Shown here in pieces: positions 1-14,130 of a stretch of DNA of 64,000 nucleotides. Both the position numbers and the translations under genes were made by a program. Source of the DNA: Mactromeris polynyma. Taxonomy: Eukaryota > Mollusca > Bivalvia > Venerida > Mactridae. Position 1 is the first letter of the stretch. The number at the start of each line of letters is the position of its first letter. The DNA lies in the NCBI GenBank assembly GCA_032209605.1, contig JASFXZ010000013.1, forward strand, positions 6,409,401 through 6,473,400, read 5' to 3'. The notes under the pieces were generated by a model that made no database searches, had not been told where the DNA came from, and was given only the letters and a program-made list of their open reading frames with translations.

Positions 1-1536
1 CGTACATAAATGTATTATACATGTTTATACAATGTTGTTCAACAGTCAAGTCTTTAGCACGATGTGCATGTATATAGTACAACAGTCAAGTAATTTGCAT
101 GATGTGCGAATAAATATGTTGCTCACTTGTCAACAAAAGAATATCTACAATCAAAGTTGATATGTACTGTATTGTTCGACCTATTTATGGGGGGAAATGA
201 ATACAATGGTAGCTAGGGACCGCTAAACATGATCGAGAGTTCGACCTATCACTGTACGAGTGATCTACTGTTAGTTAATATGAAATGAGAAGGGATTTTG
301 TCGGGACTTAAGAACCTGTTGGAGGTATCTACTGCGTTTGAGCCAAAACAGTTCGAGGTTTCGAAGTTCTATTGTATTAAAAACTCTGAAGTCACATGCC
401 TTACCGACCAATGAAAATTATTACAACAAAGCAGTTATACTGTATACTGCGATATCTCATAGACTAAATCAGAATGTCAAATATCACAATATGCTTGGTC
501 ATAAAGCAATAAATCAGCGGTCCTGTAATGAAAGCACTGCATACATGTATGGGAGCATAACAAAAGTCATGACAAACACAGCTTTTGTTCATGAAAGTCC
601 ATACTTTACCCCCTACAAACCACACCAGATGACGATATTACATGTTCAGAAAATGATTACGTGTACATATAATAATCTTTAAGAGAAATAGCGTGAATAT
701 AGCAATGACTATTGATAAAATGCTTAAACAACGGTTCTTCAAGCACTTTGATTTTTCTAACAATTTTTGCTATTTCATTTTTTTATCATTATTACTATTT
801 CAGGTGTGTGTTTGTTTGTTCTAAAATATTTACTTTCCGTCTAAATGTATCACATGCAATTATGTCGACTAACATTCTGGAAATGTTACATGCATAAATA
901 AAAGAAAGGGGTGGGGAACTATTATTGTGAATTAGAATCTTCTGGGAACAAATTTATTAACAGTAGTAACGTAATTTTGTTTAATGTTGGTTGTGTCATT
1001 GCTGTGATTGTTGTGGTTGGTTATACTGCACTGTTATTTAAGCATTTAATCGGTGGGACTTATAATATAGTGTAGTAGAATTTATATGTATGTGTTTTTG
1101 TCAATCCAATTTGATAAGATGTATAACGATGTATATTTTAATACGTCTTACTTGTACATCTAATATACTTAAAACCTTTGAGTAATGTTTAAATTATTTT
1201 ACTTAATTGAGGTTACTAATGTTTCGAAGTTACTTAAACGAATATACTGGCGACTTTCTTAATTTAACTTTAGATTTTGTATTAATGGGTGGGGTAATTT
1301 CTATCACTTTTACTTAAGGAAATATTCATTTTTCCTTGTAATTGGACATAGTTCTTCATAAATACACATTGAATGGAGTCTAGATATAAATATTCTGCTG
1401 TCAAGAAGTTTTCTCGTACATAATATTCAACAGATGTACATCTGGTCATTTTCATATTGGCACTAAAAAGATATTTTTGTAAAAATGAGGTGGTGTTAAA
1501 ACAGACGAATTTCAAGTATTTCTGCAACATAGATTT
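1..1536. other. Non-genic AT-rich sequence with one dispersed repeat
   Basis: No supported gene. Positions about 195-370 are a dispersed repeat that recurs inverted at 44042-44188. The rest is AT-rich sequence with short chance ORFs and no splice-consistent homology. Confidence 0.5.
195..370 (+). repeat. Dispersed repeat, copy 1 (inverted copy at 44042-44188)
   Basis: The stretch ATGGTAGCTAGGGACCGC through AGTTCGAGGTTTCGAA is found reverse-complemented at 44042-44188 with scattered substitutions. This copy carries an extra segment of about 30 nt. Confidence 0.7.
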
Positions 1537-2735
1537 AGTTGACGTCACTTACAAAAGACGTTGTAAATCCCATAGCAGCGCTCATATCAGAAATGATTTA
1601 ATCTACCTTGACATCCCGTAATATTAAAGCATCACCTAAATTTGTATAGTATTTTACACGAGTGTATCATTCAAACAAGGTGATCATGCTGGCCTATATA
1701 GGCATACTTCCTGTATTGTTGTTACATTGGCTAAAACATCTCTAATAAGAACTATTGCAACCGACTGAAAATATCGTGTTTTTTTACCATATTACTTACA
1801 GTCAAAACTTGTAAAATAGCCCGATTGTTAAAAACTTGATTTTTTTTAAAATTTAATGATGTACAAATATCTTTCTTCAACACATACGGCTCAAAACATT
1901 ATGATTTCATTCTTTATTAACGCGTGTTTATTGATGTTTCATCTATAGGAAACATATTCACCATTGGTCAATTTTAAGACAGTTTCCAACAGCCATTCAA
2001 AGACAAGAGTTTTGAGTCTGGTCTCCAAAGTCAGGGAATGGGACTTCGGTGGGAAAATACAAGAAATAAAATATATTTACATGTATTAAAAGTAATAAAA
2101 TAATACAAAATGCAGTTATGTCCGTTTCTGTCGCGGACATCCTATATCGAGGGCTGTACGCATCACTGTCGAAACTTCTATGTATTTATATAGGAGTTAC
2201 GACTGTGTTCCATTGCGCCCTCGATATATACTATATAAAATTTTATACATTTAGATATATCCTGGGACTAATATGTATATATTGGCGCATAATAAATCAG
2301 TACAAAGCGAGAAAAGCTACATAAATTTTGTATTTATAATAATGAAAGTCAAGGTCTTGTACAAAGAGGGAATAGATACCCGACAATAATACCCAACAAT
2401 ATCGCTTATCAGATAAATCCAGTCAATGCAGATCGATATCGATAGAGCTTTTGTCAGCAGTCAGTTTGTCTGTCGGTAGTTTCCGTAAGTGATCGTAAAT
2501 TTTCCGATGATCACCGATTGATAACTGGTATAACACATTAACATGTAGCCTCGGGCTATCTTAGATCTATGTATCCGATAAACGGTTAAAATATTACGTA
2601 TTATGATCATAAAGAAAAAACTATTAGAGTTCGATTTTGTTGATGAAACCTGGGACGAATATATATGGGTCGTTCTCCAGGAAAAGGGGGCTTAATGACA
2701 AAATCTTCGATTTTCAGGTTTTCAAAAGGTTGTTG
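1537..2735. other. 3' flank of sulfotransferase A, part of the segmental duplication
   Basis: Blocks at 1537-1700, 1720-1960 and 1975-2040 match 12424-12600, 13160-13420 and 13700-13790 in the same order and orientation. The opening about 50 bp is the right half of a MITE complete in copy B at 12240-12474. A conserved AATAAA on the minus strand (GTGTTTATTGA near 1926, and near 13378 in copy B) may be a shared poly(A) signal, but this is uncertain. Confidence 0.55.
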
Positions 2736-5700
2736 TCACAATAACATAAAGAAATCAGGCAAAACAATTGATGGAGATGACTGGTTTAGTAAGGAAGGAA
2801 CATCGTTGTAATGTGTCATATTAAAGATTACAGTAATGTCCCTACACTGTGAATGTACAAGATTAACAACATTATACAACATTGTATACCGCCACCAAAA
2901 TGCATTGTTCTCTTTCCTCATTTCAACTTGCTCCGGGTATTTTCTTGCAGATGTATCACTGGCCTCTCTAAGTTTTGTATTCGTATTCACAGCCACGTGT
3001 TTCATTCCAATGTAATCATACAGAAGAGTAATCTTTCCTGACATGTCACTTTTAATATCCTCATAAAAGACAAATTTCAATCTATTCTTGAATTTATCAG
3101 CAATCTTTATACCACCCAATAAATCCACCAACATCTTCTCACATAGAATTCTAGAATTTTGGAATATGTTGCCTATTGGATAATTATGCCAGTTCATTCG
3201 ACTGTGAATAACAGCTCTAGGATCTCTGTATAAATGTATCACTTTAAGATTATCAAAGCGTTCTAACAGTTTTTCCAAGGATCCTGTTGTCATTCGTAGC
3301 ACTTTAGTTATCACATGATCCGCAGCTTTACATGTTTCTTCTAATCTTCGCAAGCATGTTCCTTTAGGATGTGGCTCCTGGGTGATACAGTCCCGGTATA
3401 TTGCCCAACTCGGTCCTGCAAAACAAAACAATATAAGCAAGTAAATTAATGTTCATGTGTCTTTGTATTATCTGTTGTAAATTATACTACATATACGCCA
3501 CAGACTATATATACGATACAGTTAACTTGATTTATTGCTAACGTGTATAAACATGGTTTATTGTTGAATGCCTGGTACAAAATTATGATGTTGGGATAAT
3601 GGAGATAATGTTGATGATGAGCTTGAAGATGTCCATGTACTAGTTGTTGATGATACTGATGCTGATGATTACAACGGAGACGACAACGTTCTTAGTAGCG
3701 GTAGTACTGATGACGATGAGGACAAAGAAAGGGAAATTGGTCTTGATGGTTATTAGGATGATGATGATGCTGAACACAACAATGCTCTTGATATTGAAGA
3801 TGATGAAAATGCCATTGCCAAGGTGAATATGAACTTACCTCCATACTGGTGTAATGGATGAACATGACCGACAACAAGGTTACTTATCCTGCTAAAATCA
3901 CATCTGTATATATCTGTCAGTACATCTACTAGTACATCTATAGGCGTGTCGTATCTGTAAACATAAAAAGACAATTTGACCGATTTTTGATTAAATCTGA
4001 TGAGAATATCGTCAATAAAATATCGAGTGACCATTCAAAACTAGGTCACTAGGTCAAATCAAAGTAAAACCTTGTTTGCACTTTTTAGCCCTTTTTATCA
4101 CCTGATCTCATACACAAATTTCGAACTTAAACTGGGTCATGTGGGATCAAGAAAGTAGTAGGGGATATCATCGAAAAACAATCCAAAGAAATACTCCAGA
4201 AGCGTATTTTTAATAATGATTAACACGGAACCTGAGCAGAATGTTGTCAGTTCAAGTCAAGTTCAGAGTATGGTCAAAATTAGATAATTACTAGAATAAT
4301 ACACGAATGTCTTCATTGGTCTACGCTTGAGATTTTGTTCAACCTTGAACACTTATATCCAACTTCAAACGCTTCACGATTATGAATCTTACTACAATGA
4401 TTGAATAGTAAATATTTTTATAACTAGATAAGTTCATGTATTCAGAATTTGCACTCGGTAACTTTCTAGCAGAAAGCAGCGAAAATGAATTTTAAACTAC
4501 GGTACGTTCGTTTAATATCGTAGTACAATACAGAATGGCTGCATATTGCAATGTACTGATATATCGTGATACCCCTAAACACGACCATATAATATATAAC
4601 TTGCATTACCGTACTTCCTTCTGGTAGAACTTATTGATATCAACAACTGACAAATCATCTTTGCCAAAATATGTGTCTCTTGAATGATATTTTAAATCAT
4701 CACCTGCGTTCCTGTTATAGTTAAGTTGGGTACTTGTAATCTTCCTGAAAATGATGCAAAAGTGACTAACTTAGTGTACTAGTAATTGAATGGAAAAATA
4801 GTATAAGTCGAAGTGACATCAGTCACTCCAGAGCAACCGTCTCGCTTGAGCAACAATCTCTCTTCAACATTAATATCATTTTTAGGAAATACAATTTACA
4901 GCCATTTAAGAGAGAAGCAATCTCTCAACAACTGTCAATACTTGATTTAAGTGAAGAGTGGTAGTCTGAAGATGTATACATTGAGATTAAGGCTGATCCA
5001 CTAGTTGTCACTGGAGTAACAAAATAAACTTCAAATCTCATTTGTTCGGACTTTTCAAGACACACTATCGCCCTGTCGCCATCGTAACGCTAAATTCCCT
5101 GTTTTTCTCATGCTAAAGAAGGGATTGTTTTGCATTAGCCTGCCAAGCAAAATTTAGGTCGGTGTATAATAAGATATGTATTATGTATTTTTATGGTTAT
5201 ACCAGCGTTAACCATTAATACGCTACCAACAAACCCAATTCAAGACCCTCAATTTATGAAATTGAGACTATAATTCACGAGAAGGTAGCACTTTACCAAA
5301 CCAACAGTTTTGCAATTATGGCATTGTTGTTTGTTTCTTGTTGTGTATAACCCCTGGTCCTAAACACATACGCCAACAGAAACGTAGAAAGAAAAATGTG
5401 TATTTTGCGCGGGTACACGAGCTTAATTTAGTAGGTTTAGACAAACTATTTGAATATACAGTTTAACCTTTCTATAACGACACCAAGTGGTGCCATCATT
5501 CGGATGTTCTTTGTTACTCTGGTGCCAGATCACAGCTCGTGGAGCACAATTCATGGATGCGAAATGATGTGAACTACTGTTGTCGTCTTCTTAAACTTAA
5601 ACACTTTTAACAGAAATCTGAGTCATAATCCATTATATAAAATAGGAATTAAGCCAACCGACGCGTAATTAACGTCACGAATTTAGCTGCGAGATAAAGC

Positions 5701-8700
5701 ATTTTACATGGAGAACCCAAACGCACACAGAATACAAATAGGAGAGAAAACTCAACAACTCTGTCTGCATATAATTGGAGACCACAACATTAGTTTCGAT
5801 TTCACCTATCGACATAAAGGTTTTGTAAGTGATGGTTGAACGTATTAACATTTCGGGCGGTTGAGCAATTTGTATATGACATTTCATGTTCGCTTTCTTC
5901 GTCCAATTGTTCTTTGAAAAATGAACATTTGACTGATGTGTACTAGACTTATGTGAAGTCGATATACTTAAATAAAGAAAATGTGTTCCTTTTTACCGCT
6001 CGAGGTAGATGGTTAGTGACTGAATACAAGAGAGAGAATAAGTTGCTACAGGGAACGCCACATACATAAAACAGTGCTTCCCCATATAGACTTCCGGGAA
6101 AACATCAATCCATGAAACATAAGGTATCTGAGGAGGCTCAAGGTACAAACTTTCGGGTACAGAGGCGCAAGGAATGGCCTGGCAGACCATAAGGAATAAC
6201 TAGGAGAATCAAAGAGGACAAACCGTGAAGAGAGGGGTTGTTTAATGGATGGAAAAGATCACAGGACAAGTCAAGACAGCTGGCAACAATAGGCCGAAAC
6301 TGGGCATAAAATAATAACCTGAACACTATATAAACACTATATAAAGTGACAGAATTACACAAGGGAAAGGGAAATATAACAAACAACCGACCTGCAGTTC
6401 AAGGTCCCACGTACGTCACACTCTTTGATTGGAGACTCGTAAAATTTCCATAAACCAAAATACCACAAAGGTTCGTAGAAATAGAAGGAATCATTTCTAT
6501 AAAGAGAGAAATTTACTATAACATACTGTGACAGTTTTGCACCGTTCAATATTTTCCCCAGGGATGACGGAGGGCTGACCCAGGGGAATCTAATTCCAGC
6601 CACAGAGCCAAGCATTTTGTTTAAATCCCCACAGTGGGAGATACCAATTCCCCACTCTCGGGATCTATTGAAAATCCGACCAAAGACTATTTCTCGGGTC
6701 CCGGAATTATTCGGCGCGTCAAATTCCCACCTGTCAGGAATCATCTGAAGTCGCATCCATACACCCGAAGCAAAAATAGATCATAAAAATGTGTGTACTC
6801 GTATATATAATGTGTGTACTCGTATATATAATGTGTGTACTCGTATATATAATGTGTGTACTCGTATATATAATGTGTGTACTCGTATATATAATGTGTG
6901 TACTCGTATATATACTGAGAAAACATGCTCATTTGGGGTTTATTTTAAAAGAACGGCCGTCACTGGAAGGCAAATTTGACGTGCATGGTACTATATAATA
7001 GTCATTACATTGTAAATGAAGTCAAAGGCGTTTATTCACACCCATGTATTATTTTCGTTACTTCCTTAGTGAAATAACAAATGACTTGACGTCGTATTTG
7101 CCTCACAGTGACGGCCGTTGGTATTGTGGAAGAAAATGTTCATTTTTATCGATAAAATCGCATTTATTACTATCGTGTGGACGTAACTGAAAGTATTATA
7201 TTCGTGATCATAAATAACTCGTTTTCGAAATACGATTAAAACACTCGCCAAATTCATATAGTCCGTTTAATGAATTCAGCATTATTATTATCCTGTATGT
7301 GTTACAAAAACTAATAAACTATATGAAATCTCGGAACAATTTAACTTTGATATGAAATCAGTAGCTAAATGTGATTACGCCTATCCATTATCAGCTTTTC
7401 ACATCGTAGGTATTGTTCAGTGTCTTTACCAATCGATAAGATAAAAGTTTGCTATATATAACAGTTCTCTAGCGATACATTTTTTTTCGATATTATATGA
7501 GTGAAAATGAACAGGACCTGTCGTGTTGTATTATAGGAGATTATTCGTATTTTAACGCATCCTTGCTTACCAAAATATATTTCGAATAAGTTTGATTTTA
7601 TGGTGCCATATTTCTGCCACAAGTTAACTACATAATAAACAAGAAAAGTTAGTGGTTATCACAATTAGACAAATTGTTGTTTAAAATATTTATCGGGTAT
7701 GCAAATTTATCACGATATTTATCTAATTAACCACATAATTTTCTAGTTGATTTATTAGTTAACTGGTGGCAGAAATATGCCACCATATTTTTTAAATGGG
7801 TCACAACTAAGGTAATACAGCGAATATTCCAGAGTTTAGGGTGAATGAAGACCCCAGACAGACATCAGGGTAGAACCACCTACCTTAAGTAAGTCAGCTG
7901 GATATCTCCCTCACTAATAAATGCTACCCACCTAATGGGATTCGAACCCACAGCAATGGGATAAACGATATGTAATTTAACAAAGTTGTTACCTATATCC
8001 AAGGGCCTGGCCTAGAAACGTTGATCCGCTGCTCATGTAAGAGTTTATTAACACATTCTGTCGAGACGTTGCCACGGTTATCTTCTCAGGTTTTGGTAAA
8101 TTTACACTTATGACGTCCATTGTGTAATCTTCGCCGAACGGGACTGATAACGAGAATCAAAGGTCTGAGATATGTTTAGTGCACAAGTAACACGATAAAA
8201 TGGGAGTATGATATATCTAGGGTAGTAATATCGGACTCGAAACATAATTGATAATCGATTGCCAATCAGAGAAGATATTTGTCACACAATTGAAAAATAA
8301 TCGATTTACTTATTCTAATAATATATATTCACAAATTATATTTGTGGTTTGTATGTAACACACTAATGCTAATCATACAACAAATTTGCGTTATCTGCAT
8401 ACCAATTATTATACCTTTAAAGCAAACATTAAATAATACATTCATCCATTAAAACGACATCGACTTTTTGTTTATCATCACCATTTTATGCTCTTGCTTA
8501 TATACACAGTTGGTGCTAGATATCAAGAAAAGCTCTTACTGCCAAAAATAAAACATTGAATTTCAGTAAAACTGATTAAGTCATCTGGTCGCCGTATCTG
8601 ATTGAAAATTGATAAAACCGACTACTGTCTTTTTAAATCATTGTCTTAGAATGTGTAGTCGTGATTCGTGAAATTATTATTCCAGGGGCAAAACCGTGTA

Positions 8701-10055
8701 ATAACGATCATCATTAAATAGTCACAGTTGTAATAAAACTGCCATAAAAATATACATTTTCAAGACTCTTTGTAGACATTTAATGAGAATTGTGCTTTAA
8801 AAAGGTTTTCCTTTTTCCCTCCCCGCATTTAGGCTGTACTTCTCTGACATGGTCATAAATGCTATCATCAATTAAGTTATCTAAAATGGTTTTCACTTGC
8901 CTTCCCCCATCGTTTCCGCAACACTTCGATGTTCACATCTATGTTTGTTCGTCAAGATGACTGAAATGTAAATATTATTTGCTCTCACAGTTGTAATAAA
9001 ACTGCCATAAAAATAGACATTTTCAAGACTCTTCGTAGACATTAAATGAGATTGTGCTTCAAAAATGTTTTCCTTTTTCCCTCCCAGCATTTAGGCTGTA
9101 CTTCGATGTTCACATCTATGTTTGTTCGTCAAGATGACTGAAATGCAAATATTATTTGCTATCACAGTTGTAATAAAACTGCCATAAAAATATACATTTT
9201 CAAGACTCTTCGTAGACATTAAATGAGAATTGTGCTTCAAAAATGTTTTCCCTTTTCCCTCCCCGCAATTAGGCTGTACTTCCCTGACTGTATGTTTCAG
9301 CTGACACAATGAACGTCTCAATGGTCATAAATGCTATCATCAATTAAGTTATCTAAAATGGTTTTCACTTGCCTTCCTCCATCGTTTCCGCATCACTTCG
9401 ATGTTCACATCTATGTTTGTTCGTCAAGATGACTGAAATGTAAATAATATTTGCTATCAGTTTCGATCTACGAAAGTCCAACGGTATGAACGTAACGTTA
9501 GGGGGTTCCAAACTAGTCATATGCACTAATCGCTGAATAAATCTCTAAAGGAGTTAACTTGGTAATAAAATTAGATACGGGAAAACCACAATTCATAGGT
9601 GCAAAATATTAATTTGCTGAATTCAACTTTATGTCACACTGATAATAATATTATCATTGTCGAACTTTATAATTGTTTTACTTTACTACGATACATTTTT
9701 AACTCAACGACTGACATTGGTTAGATGTCCATTTCCAATCAACACTTGAGTTTGTATCTTTACTGTGACATAAATGAACTGCATTGACTAGGAAACACAA
9801 ACATAAAATAGATAATGTTTTTGAGTGGATGGTGTTGATCATGAGACTCAGACTCGAAACGTAACACTACGAAATGTTGGTTAATTGGGAGATATTCACC
9901 AAAACGCATGTTTCGCGTTGTTTGATCAACACTTCATAAAAACAAAACATTTACTTACTGAATGAGCAGAAAATTAACAAAACTATCCAAACGAAACAAC
10001 TTGAACGCATTCGCAAACATCGATCATGGTAAAATGATGACCGTATCCAAGACAT
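2736..10055 (-). CDS. Carbohydrate sulfotransferase (CHST-like), paralog A, six exons, complete
   Basis: Exons on the minus strand: 10055-9959, 8143-7993, 6496-6392, 4744-4610, 3954-3839, 3415-2736. All introns are GT-AG, phases join, and the sum is 1284 nt (427 aa plus stop). Exon 1 gives a short basic N-terminus and a hydrophobic stretch (residues 20-32, CFVWIVLLIFCSF), a type II signal anchor typical of Golgi sulfotransferases. The 5'-PSB loop is at residues 67-77 (SYMSSGSTFLG), followed by NDSFYFYEPL. The 3'-PB is at 260-275 (VIHLYRDPRAVIHSRM), with R265 and S273 present. Known of the family: transfer of sulfate from PAPS to a sugar 6-hydroxyl in glycans; length is typical (about 400 aa). 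Acceptor sugar cannot be told. Odd: Ser replaces the usual Arg of the 5'-PSB RSGSS motif. A paralog lies directly upstream in the same orientation. 5' UTR and poly(A) site are not defined. Confidence 0.9.
5996..6345 (-). repeat. Dispersed repeat family F, copy 1
   Basis: Read on the minus strand, the conserved body runs from TTGATTCTCCTAGTTATTCC through a cytosine-rich part to GGAACGCCA and CTCTCTC. Other copies are at 17054, 23029, 31745, 47617 and 63298. Non-coding and probably SINE-like. Located in intron 3 of sulfotransferase A. Confidence 0.7.
6540..6780. other. GC-richer unrecognised block in intron 2 of sulfotransferase A
   Basis: Between exon 3 and the 21-bp array the composition rises and an open minus-strand frame covers it continuously with exon 3. 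The translation matches no family I recognise, and paralog B lacks the block. Possibly a transposon fragment. Confidence 0.35.
6786..6918 (+). repeat. 21-bp minisatellite, six copies
   Basis: Unit TGTGTGTACTCGTATATATAA repeated six times with almost no variation, in intron 2 of sulfotransferase A. The unit length is a multiple of three, which creates open frames on both strands. Confidence 0.9.
8722..9470 (+). repeat. Imperfect tandem duplication of a 180-260 bp unit
   Basis: CACAGTTGTAATAAAACTGCC begins copies at about 8722, 8985 and 9163. A second block (ATGGTCATAAATGCTATCAT through AAGATGACTGAAATGTAAAT) occurs at about 8849 and 9320. Located in intron 1 of sulfotransferase A. A related piece lies at 23290-23345 in intron 1 of B. 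Confidence 0.75.
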
Positions 10056-12239
10056 GGTTGTCACAGAACACGGAATAGGTTAGTGATGAAGCATAATTAT
10101 ACAACTAATCAACATGTAGCGACGAGTAAACGGATAGGTTTAGTTTAATAATAATTTGTCTAGTGTTTTCCTTGTAAATTTACGATAACGAAATCGAATA
10201 TCAAATAATCGGAAATGATAACCTTAAAACCACTTGACTATATGCTTCCTTTCTCAGATGGCTATATCGCAGTACAAATGACTATCTACTCTACTCTTCA
10301 TACGCTCTACGTTTATCACGTTAAGAGCTGTCAAGTGTTTCGTTATTGCACTTTGCCTATTTGTACTAGTGTGGAAAGCATGTAATTAATGTATTTGATA
10401 TTTTCATTTGCATTTACAGCCAAATTTAACTGAATTTCATACAATCTTACGGAATTCTTACAATTTCTTGCGGAATTCTGTGAAATGCCACTTATCTTCT
10501 GCGACGTTCCGCTAAATAATGCGGCCAGCGGAATTCTGCTGACGCGGAATTGGAAGGGGTATATAAGGGCATATTTTTACCATTTTCAGCATATCAGACT
10601 AGGATTTTTTCACGTTAGAGCACTATTACTGTCTTATGTTTATTAATCAGCTTAAGTTTGGCTATTTTGTATTTGACTGTCTAAAATTGAAATATTGCCT
10701 TGTTTGTATGCTATATAATAAGCTACTTGTAACATTAATCGGCCTCCAAAATATCGCGATCGCGACAATATGGCAGTTTTCAAACACCAAAATTGCAATT
10801 CGTTTCACAAATATATTTTCTGTGAGTTTGATATTGACGTGTTTCTGAACCAAAATGAAAATACGTTTTCACATAAAACAAACATCTAATTCACCAGTCA
10901 TGGCCTCTCTACTATGTCTTCATGAATACCTCTACTTCAATTATCTAATATAATAAATATATCTAATATATGACGTGCCCATGCTCCACGTTGGTATATA
11001 TTTTCAAAAACAAACATCGATGTGGGCAAAACTATTACTCATTAATTTGTTTCTGTCATTTAGCAAGGTGACTTAGTCTCTGTCCAAATGCGACTCGATT
11101 TGAAACTCGTTCGATATTTCATAGATAAAGATATTTAAGTAGCATAAATAACACGTTACGATTGTCAGCATCAATGTTGATTTAATTAGAAAGTATATTT
11201 GCACCCACTCGCTTGCAACAGATGTTGTTTATAAACCAGTTCTGTAGTTTCAAAGTAATAATCTATGTACTTACATTCGCAAGTAACAGCATTGTAGAAG
11301 TGAGATAAGGTTGTTACACTAAATAGCGGTGTTCACGTGAAGTTATGCAAAAGTCACATGTTGACTGTGGGTCAAGTTTGTTCAAATAATTCGTATTGAA
11401 GGTGGTCAATAAGATACATGGTATGAGTGAAAAACCTGGTTGACATTTTGGGAAAGAGGGACCTAACATTCATTTGAAATATAAATGGAAAAAATCACAG
11501 AACATTTTACAGTCTTAGAACTGTCAATACAAATACTTTAACATTTGATTTAACAGCTAGCTAACTCCACACTTAACCGTTAACTTAATCATTGATTTCC
11601 TACATATACTCGTACATATAAATTGACTAAGTAGGGAGTAACTTATCGTTAAAATCAATTGACCATTACGCATACAACAATATATACACTGTATATAATC
11701 AAGTACGTAGACTGAGGAAGCCTTGTCTCAGTTACTTAAATTATTTACATCAGAATGCGAAAGGACCGCCGGAACTCTTATGTAAAGACAACAGGAAAAT
11801 GTAAGTTATTAAATAGACATCAAGATAAATAGAAACAAAATATAACAAACGAAACATATTTACGACTACACTAAGGGATGACTAAGTTGCGTTATAAAAC
11901 GGTCTTATAGAGAAGAATGTTCGTTGCTACTGCTAAATGACGTCATAATATATCAAATGACGTCATACTAATGAGTGGACAAATATATCAAATGACGTCA
12001 TAATAATGAGTGGACAATTATATCTGGGCTGTGTATTAAAACAGAAAAGACAATACAAAATAATGAATAAAAGATTACCTTCCTATCCACATAAACTTTG
12101 CTAGGTGTGGTTATTTTTAGGGAAGAACTATTTGAAAAGAATGACATCCTAGTCGTCTCGGCGGTGTGTGATGAGGCATTGTCCATATGGAGAATGAATT
12201 CCTCGAGGGGCCTCTTCGTACGAGTGCATTTTTATATAT
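10056..12239. other. Intergenic, upstream of sulfotransferase A
   Basis: No gene supported. Near 11936-12020 a short direct repeat holds three AAATGACGTCATA boxes (CREB/ATF-like palindromes) separated by ATGAGTGGACAA units. Sequence just upstream of the exon 1 start is similar to that upstream of paralog B. Confidence 0.45.
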
Positions 12240-12474
12240 GAGCGCCGCTGTACGATTTTCAACCTCATCTTTATGTGACGACATTTCCAGAAAACGTCAC
12301 ATGTAGCATCACCATGTACTGACGTAAGCAATATTTGCCTCATATGGCAATATGAAAACGAAGTGACCATATCGAGTAGATTTTATTTCAAGCTTGCGAA
12401 TAGTGACATCATATGTTGCATATCTTGAAATGACGTCACTTACAACAGAGGTTGTAAATCCCATAACAGCGCTC
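12240..12474. mobile_element. MITE, CRE-rich palindromic family, copy 1
   Basis: Ends are GAGCGCCGCTGTACGATTTTC and the inverted GAGCGCTGTTATGGGATTT, giving imperfect terminal inverted repeats around a 235-bp palindrome-like body with TGACGTCA-type boxes. Related copies are at 40317, 51013 and 62501. There is no coding capacity, so it must rely on a transposase elsewhere. Confidence 0.75.
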
Positions 12475-13942
12475 ATATCAGAAATGATTTAATCACAATT
12501 GACATCCCGTAATATTTAAAGCATCACCCTAATTTCGTATAGTAATACACACGAGTGTATCATTCAGTCAAGGTGATCATGCTGGCCTATATACGATATA
12601 TCGTAAGCATAAGTTCACACCTGTATATCTTGTATAAATGTATTTTGTTTTGACTTTCGTCTTGATTAACGAAAATGTTCGATAATTGACAATCGCTGAG
12701 TGAAATTTATATGATGAATATAATCGCTGTATATTATTGCCAAGCATAATGGCCAGGATCAGGTTAATTTCATTATACAATATATATGTCCATGTCTCCT
12801 TGTGTTTCTGTGGTGACTGTGCTGTTTCCCTTTGACATCTCTTACTCGACCTATTTACTTCGCTACTATCCGAGTATGTAGAACATTCATCACTCAACAC
12901 TAATTTGTCATTTAATCATGACATTTAACAAGATGTTGATGTTCCAACTGTTTATTTTCGATGGTATGGAGATTTTTTCTTATGTAACTTTCACTATTGT
13001 GTTTGAAACAACGGTAATAATTATTTTTCTTTTCATTATTTTATGTTATTATCAGCATTTATGTGTGCATATGTCCAAGTAAATGCTGTGATGCAGTTTA
13101 CTGAACCGCTTAAAGAAGCATCAGGCTAAACTGAACATAAATGTTTGAATTGACTTCATCCAGTATTGTTGTCTCATTGGCTAAAACATCTCTTATACGA
13201 ACTATTACAACGTATAACCGATTGAAACATCTTTTTCTACCATATAACTTACAGGCAAAACTTGTAAAATAGCCTGATTGTTAAAATACTGGAAGTTTTT
13301 CTTTTCTTTGTATGATGTTGATCTTTCTTCAACAAGTACTGATCAACACATTATGAGTTCAGTCTTTGTTAACGCGTGTTTATTGATCTTTTAACTATAG
13401 GAAATATATTTTTCATGTCTTTTTAGATAAATAAATGGACAAAAACTGAGCATACTATTACTTTAACGAACATTTGTCAATATTGAGTAGTTGTTGTATA
13501 TATACATTTGCGGCTGTACTGTCAGTTGTTCCAAGTTATTATATGCTGCTAATTGTCTGCTACAAATGTAGAAATGTATCCAATGGCACAACACATATGC
13601 ATCATATTTCATTAAAGAACTCCTGTAATGTTAATAAGGTATATAATAATGGTAATCTGCACCGTTCGTGTTGTAAGAGTTAGTAAGGTTTTTTAACCAA
13701 GCCTTACCATTGGTCAATTTTAAGACAGTGTCCATAAACAGCCTTTCAAAGACCAGAGTTTTGAGTCTGGTCTCCAAATTCAGGTTTGTGTACCGCTTAC
13801 CTAAGTGTGTAGTTGGTTAAAATATAATCTGTTTACATACTTCATGCCGTTACTATGCAACAGAACAATTAGACACATAGCTTAAGTCAAATAACAAAAA
13901 GAAACAACTTTATCTCACAAACATATAACATAAACATAATAG

Positions 13943-14130
13943 ACTCTGTTTAAACTCTTTATTTTTTAATTTTTCGTCTATAAAGGCTTTATCAAAATCA
14001 TTAAACTTTATTGATATTGTTTTTCGTGTATTGTGTAAGAAAGATGACAATGTAGTTTAAAAGACACTTCCATGATTTTGATAAAACCTTTTTAGGCGAA
14101 ATATTAAATAATAAAGAGTTTAAACAGAGT
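13943..14130. mobile_element. MITE-like element with about 60-bp inverted repeats
   Basis: Left arm 13943-14002 (ACTCTGTTTAAACTCTTTAT onward) is mirrored by right arm 14072-14130, which ends ATAAAGAGTTTAAACAGAGT. The central loop is about 70 bp. It is present in the 3' flank of sulfotransferase B and absent from the matching flank of A, so it inserted after the duplication or was lost from A. Confidence 0.7.

Noticed and set aside
338..682. 114-codon open frame near the left edge
   Set aside because: Begins inside a dispersed repeat, has no recognisable domain, and its composition is typical of AT-rich non-coding sequence.
6355..6756. 133-codon minus-strand frame treated as one protein
   Set aside because: Only 6496-6392 is coding, as exon 3 of sulfotransferase A with clear acceptor and donor. 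The upstream part has no homology and is absent from paralog B.
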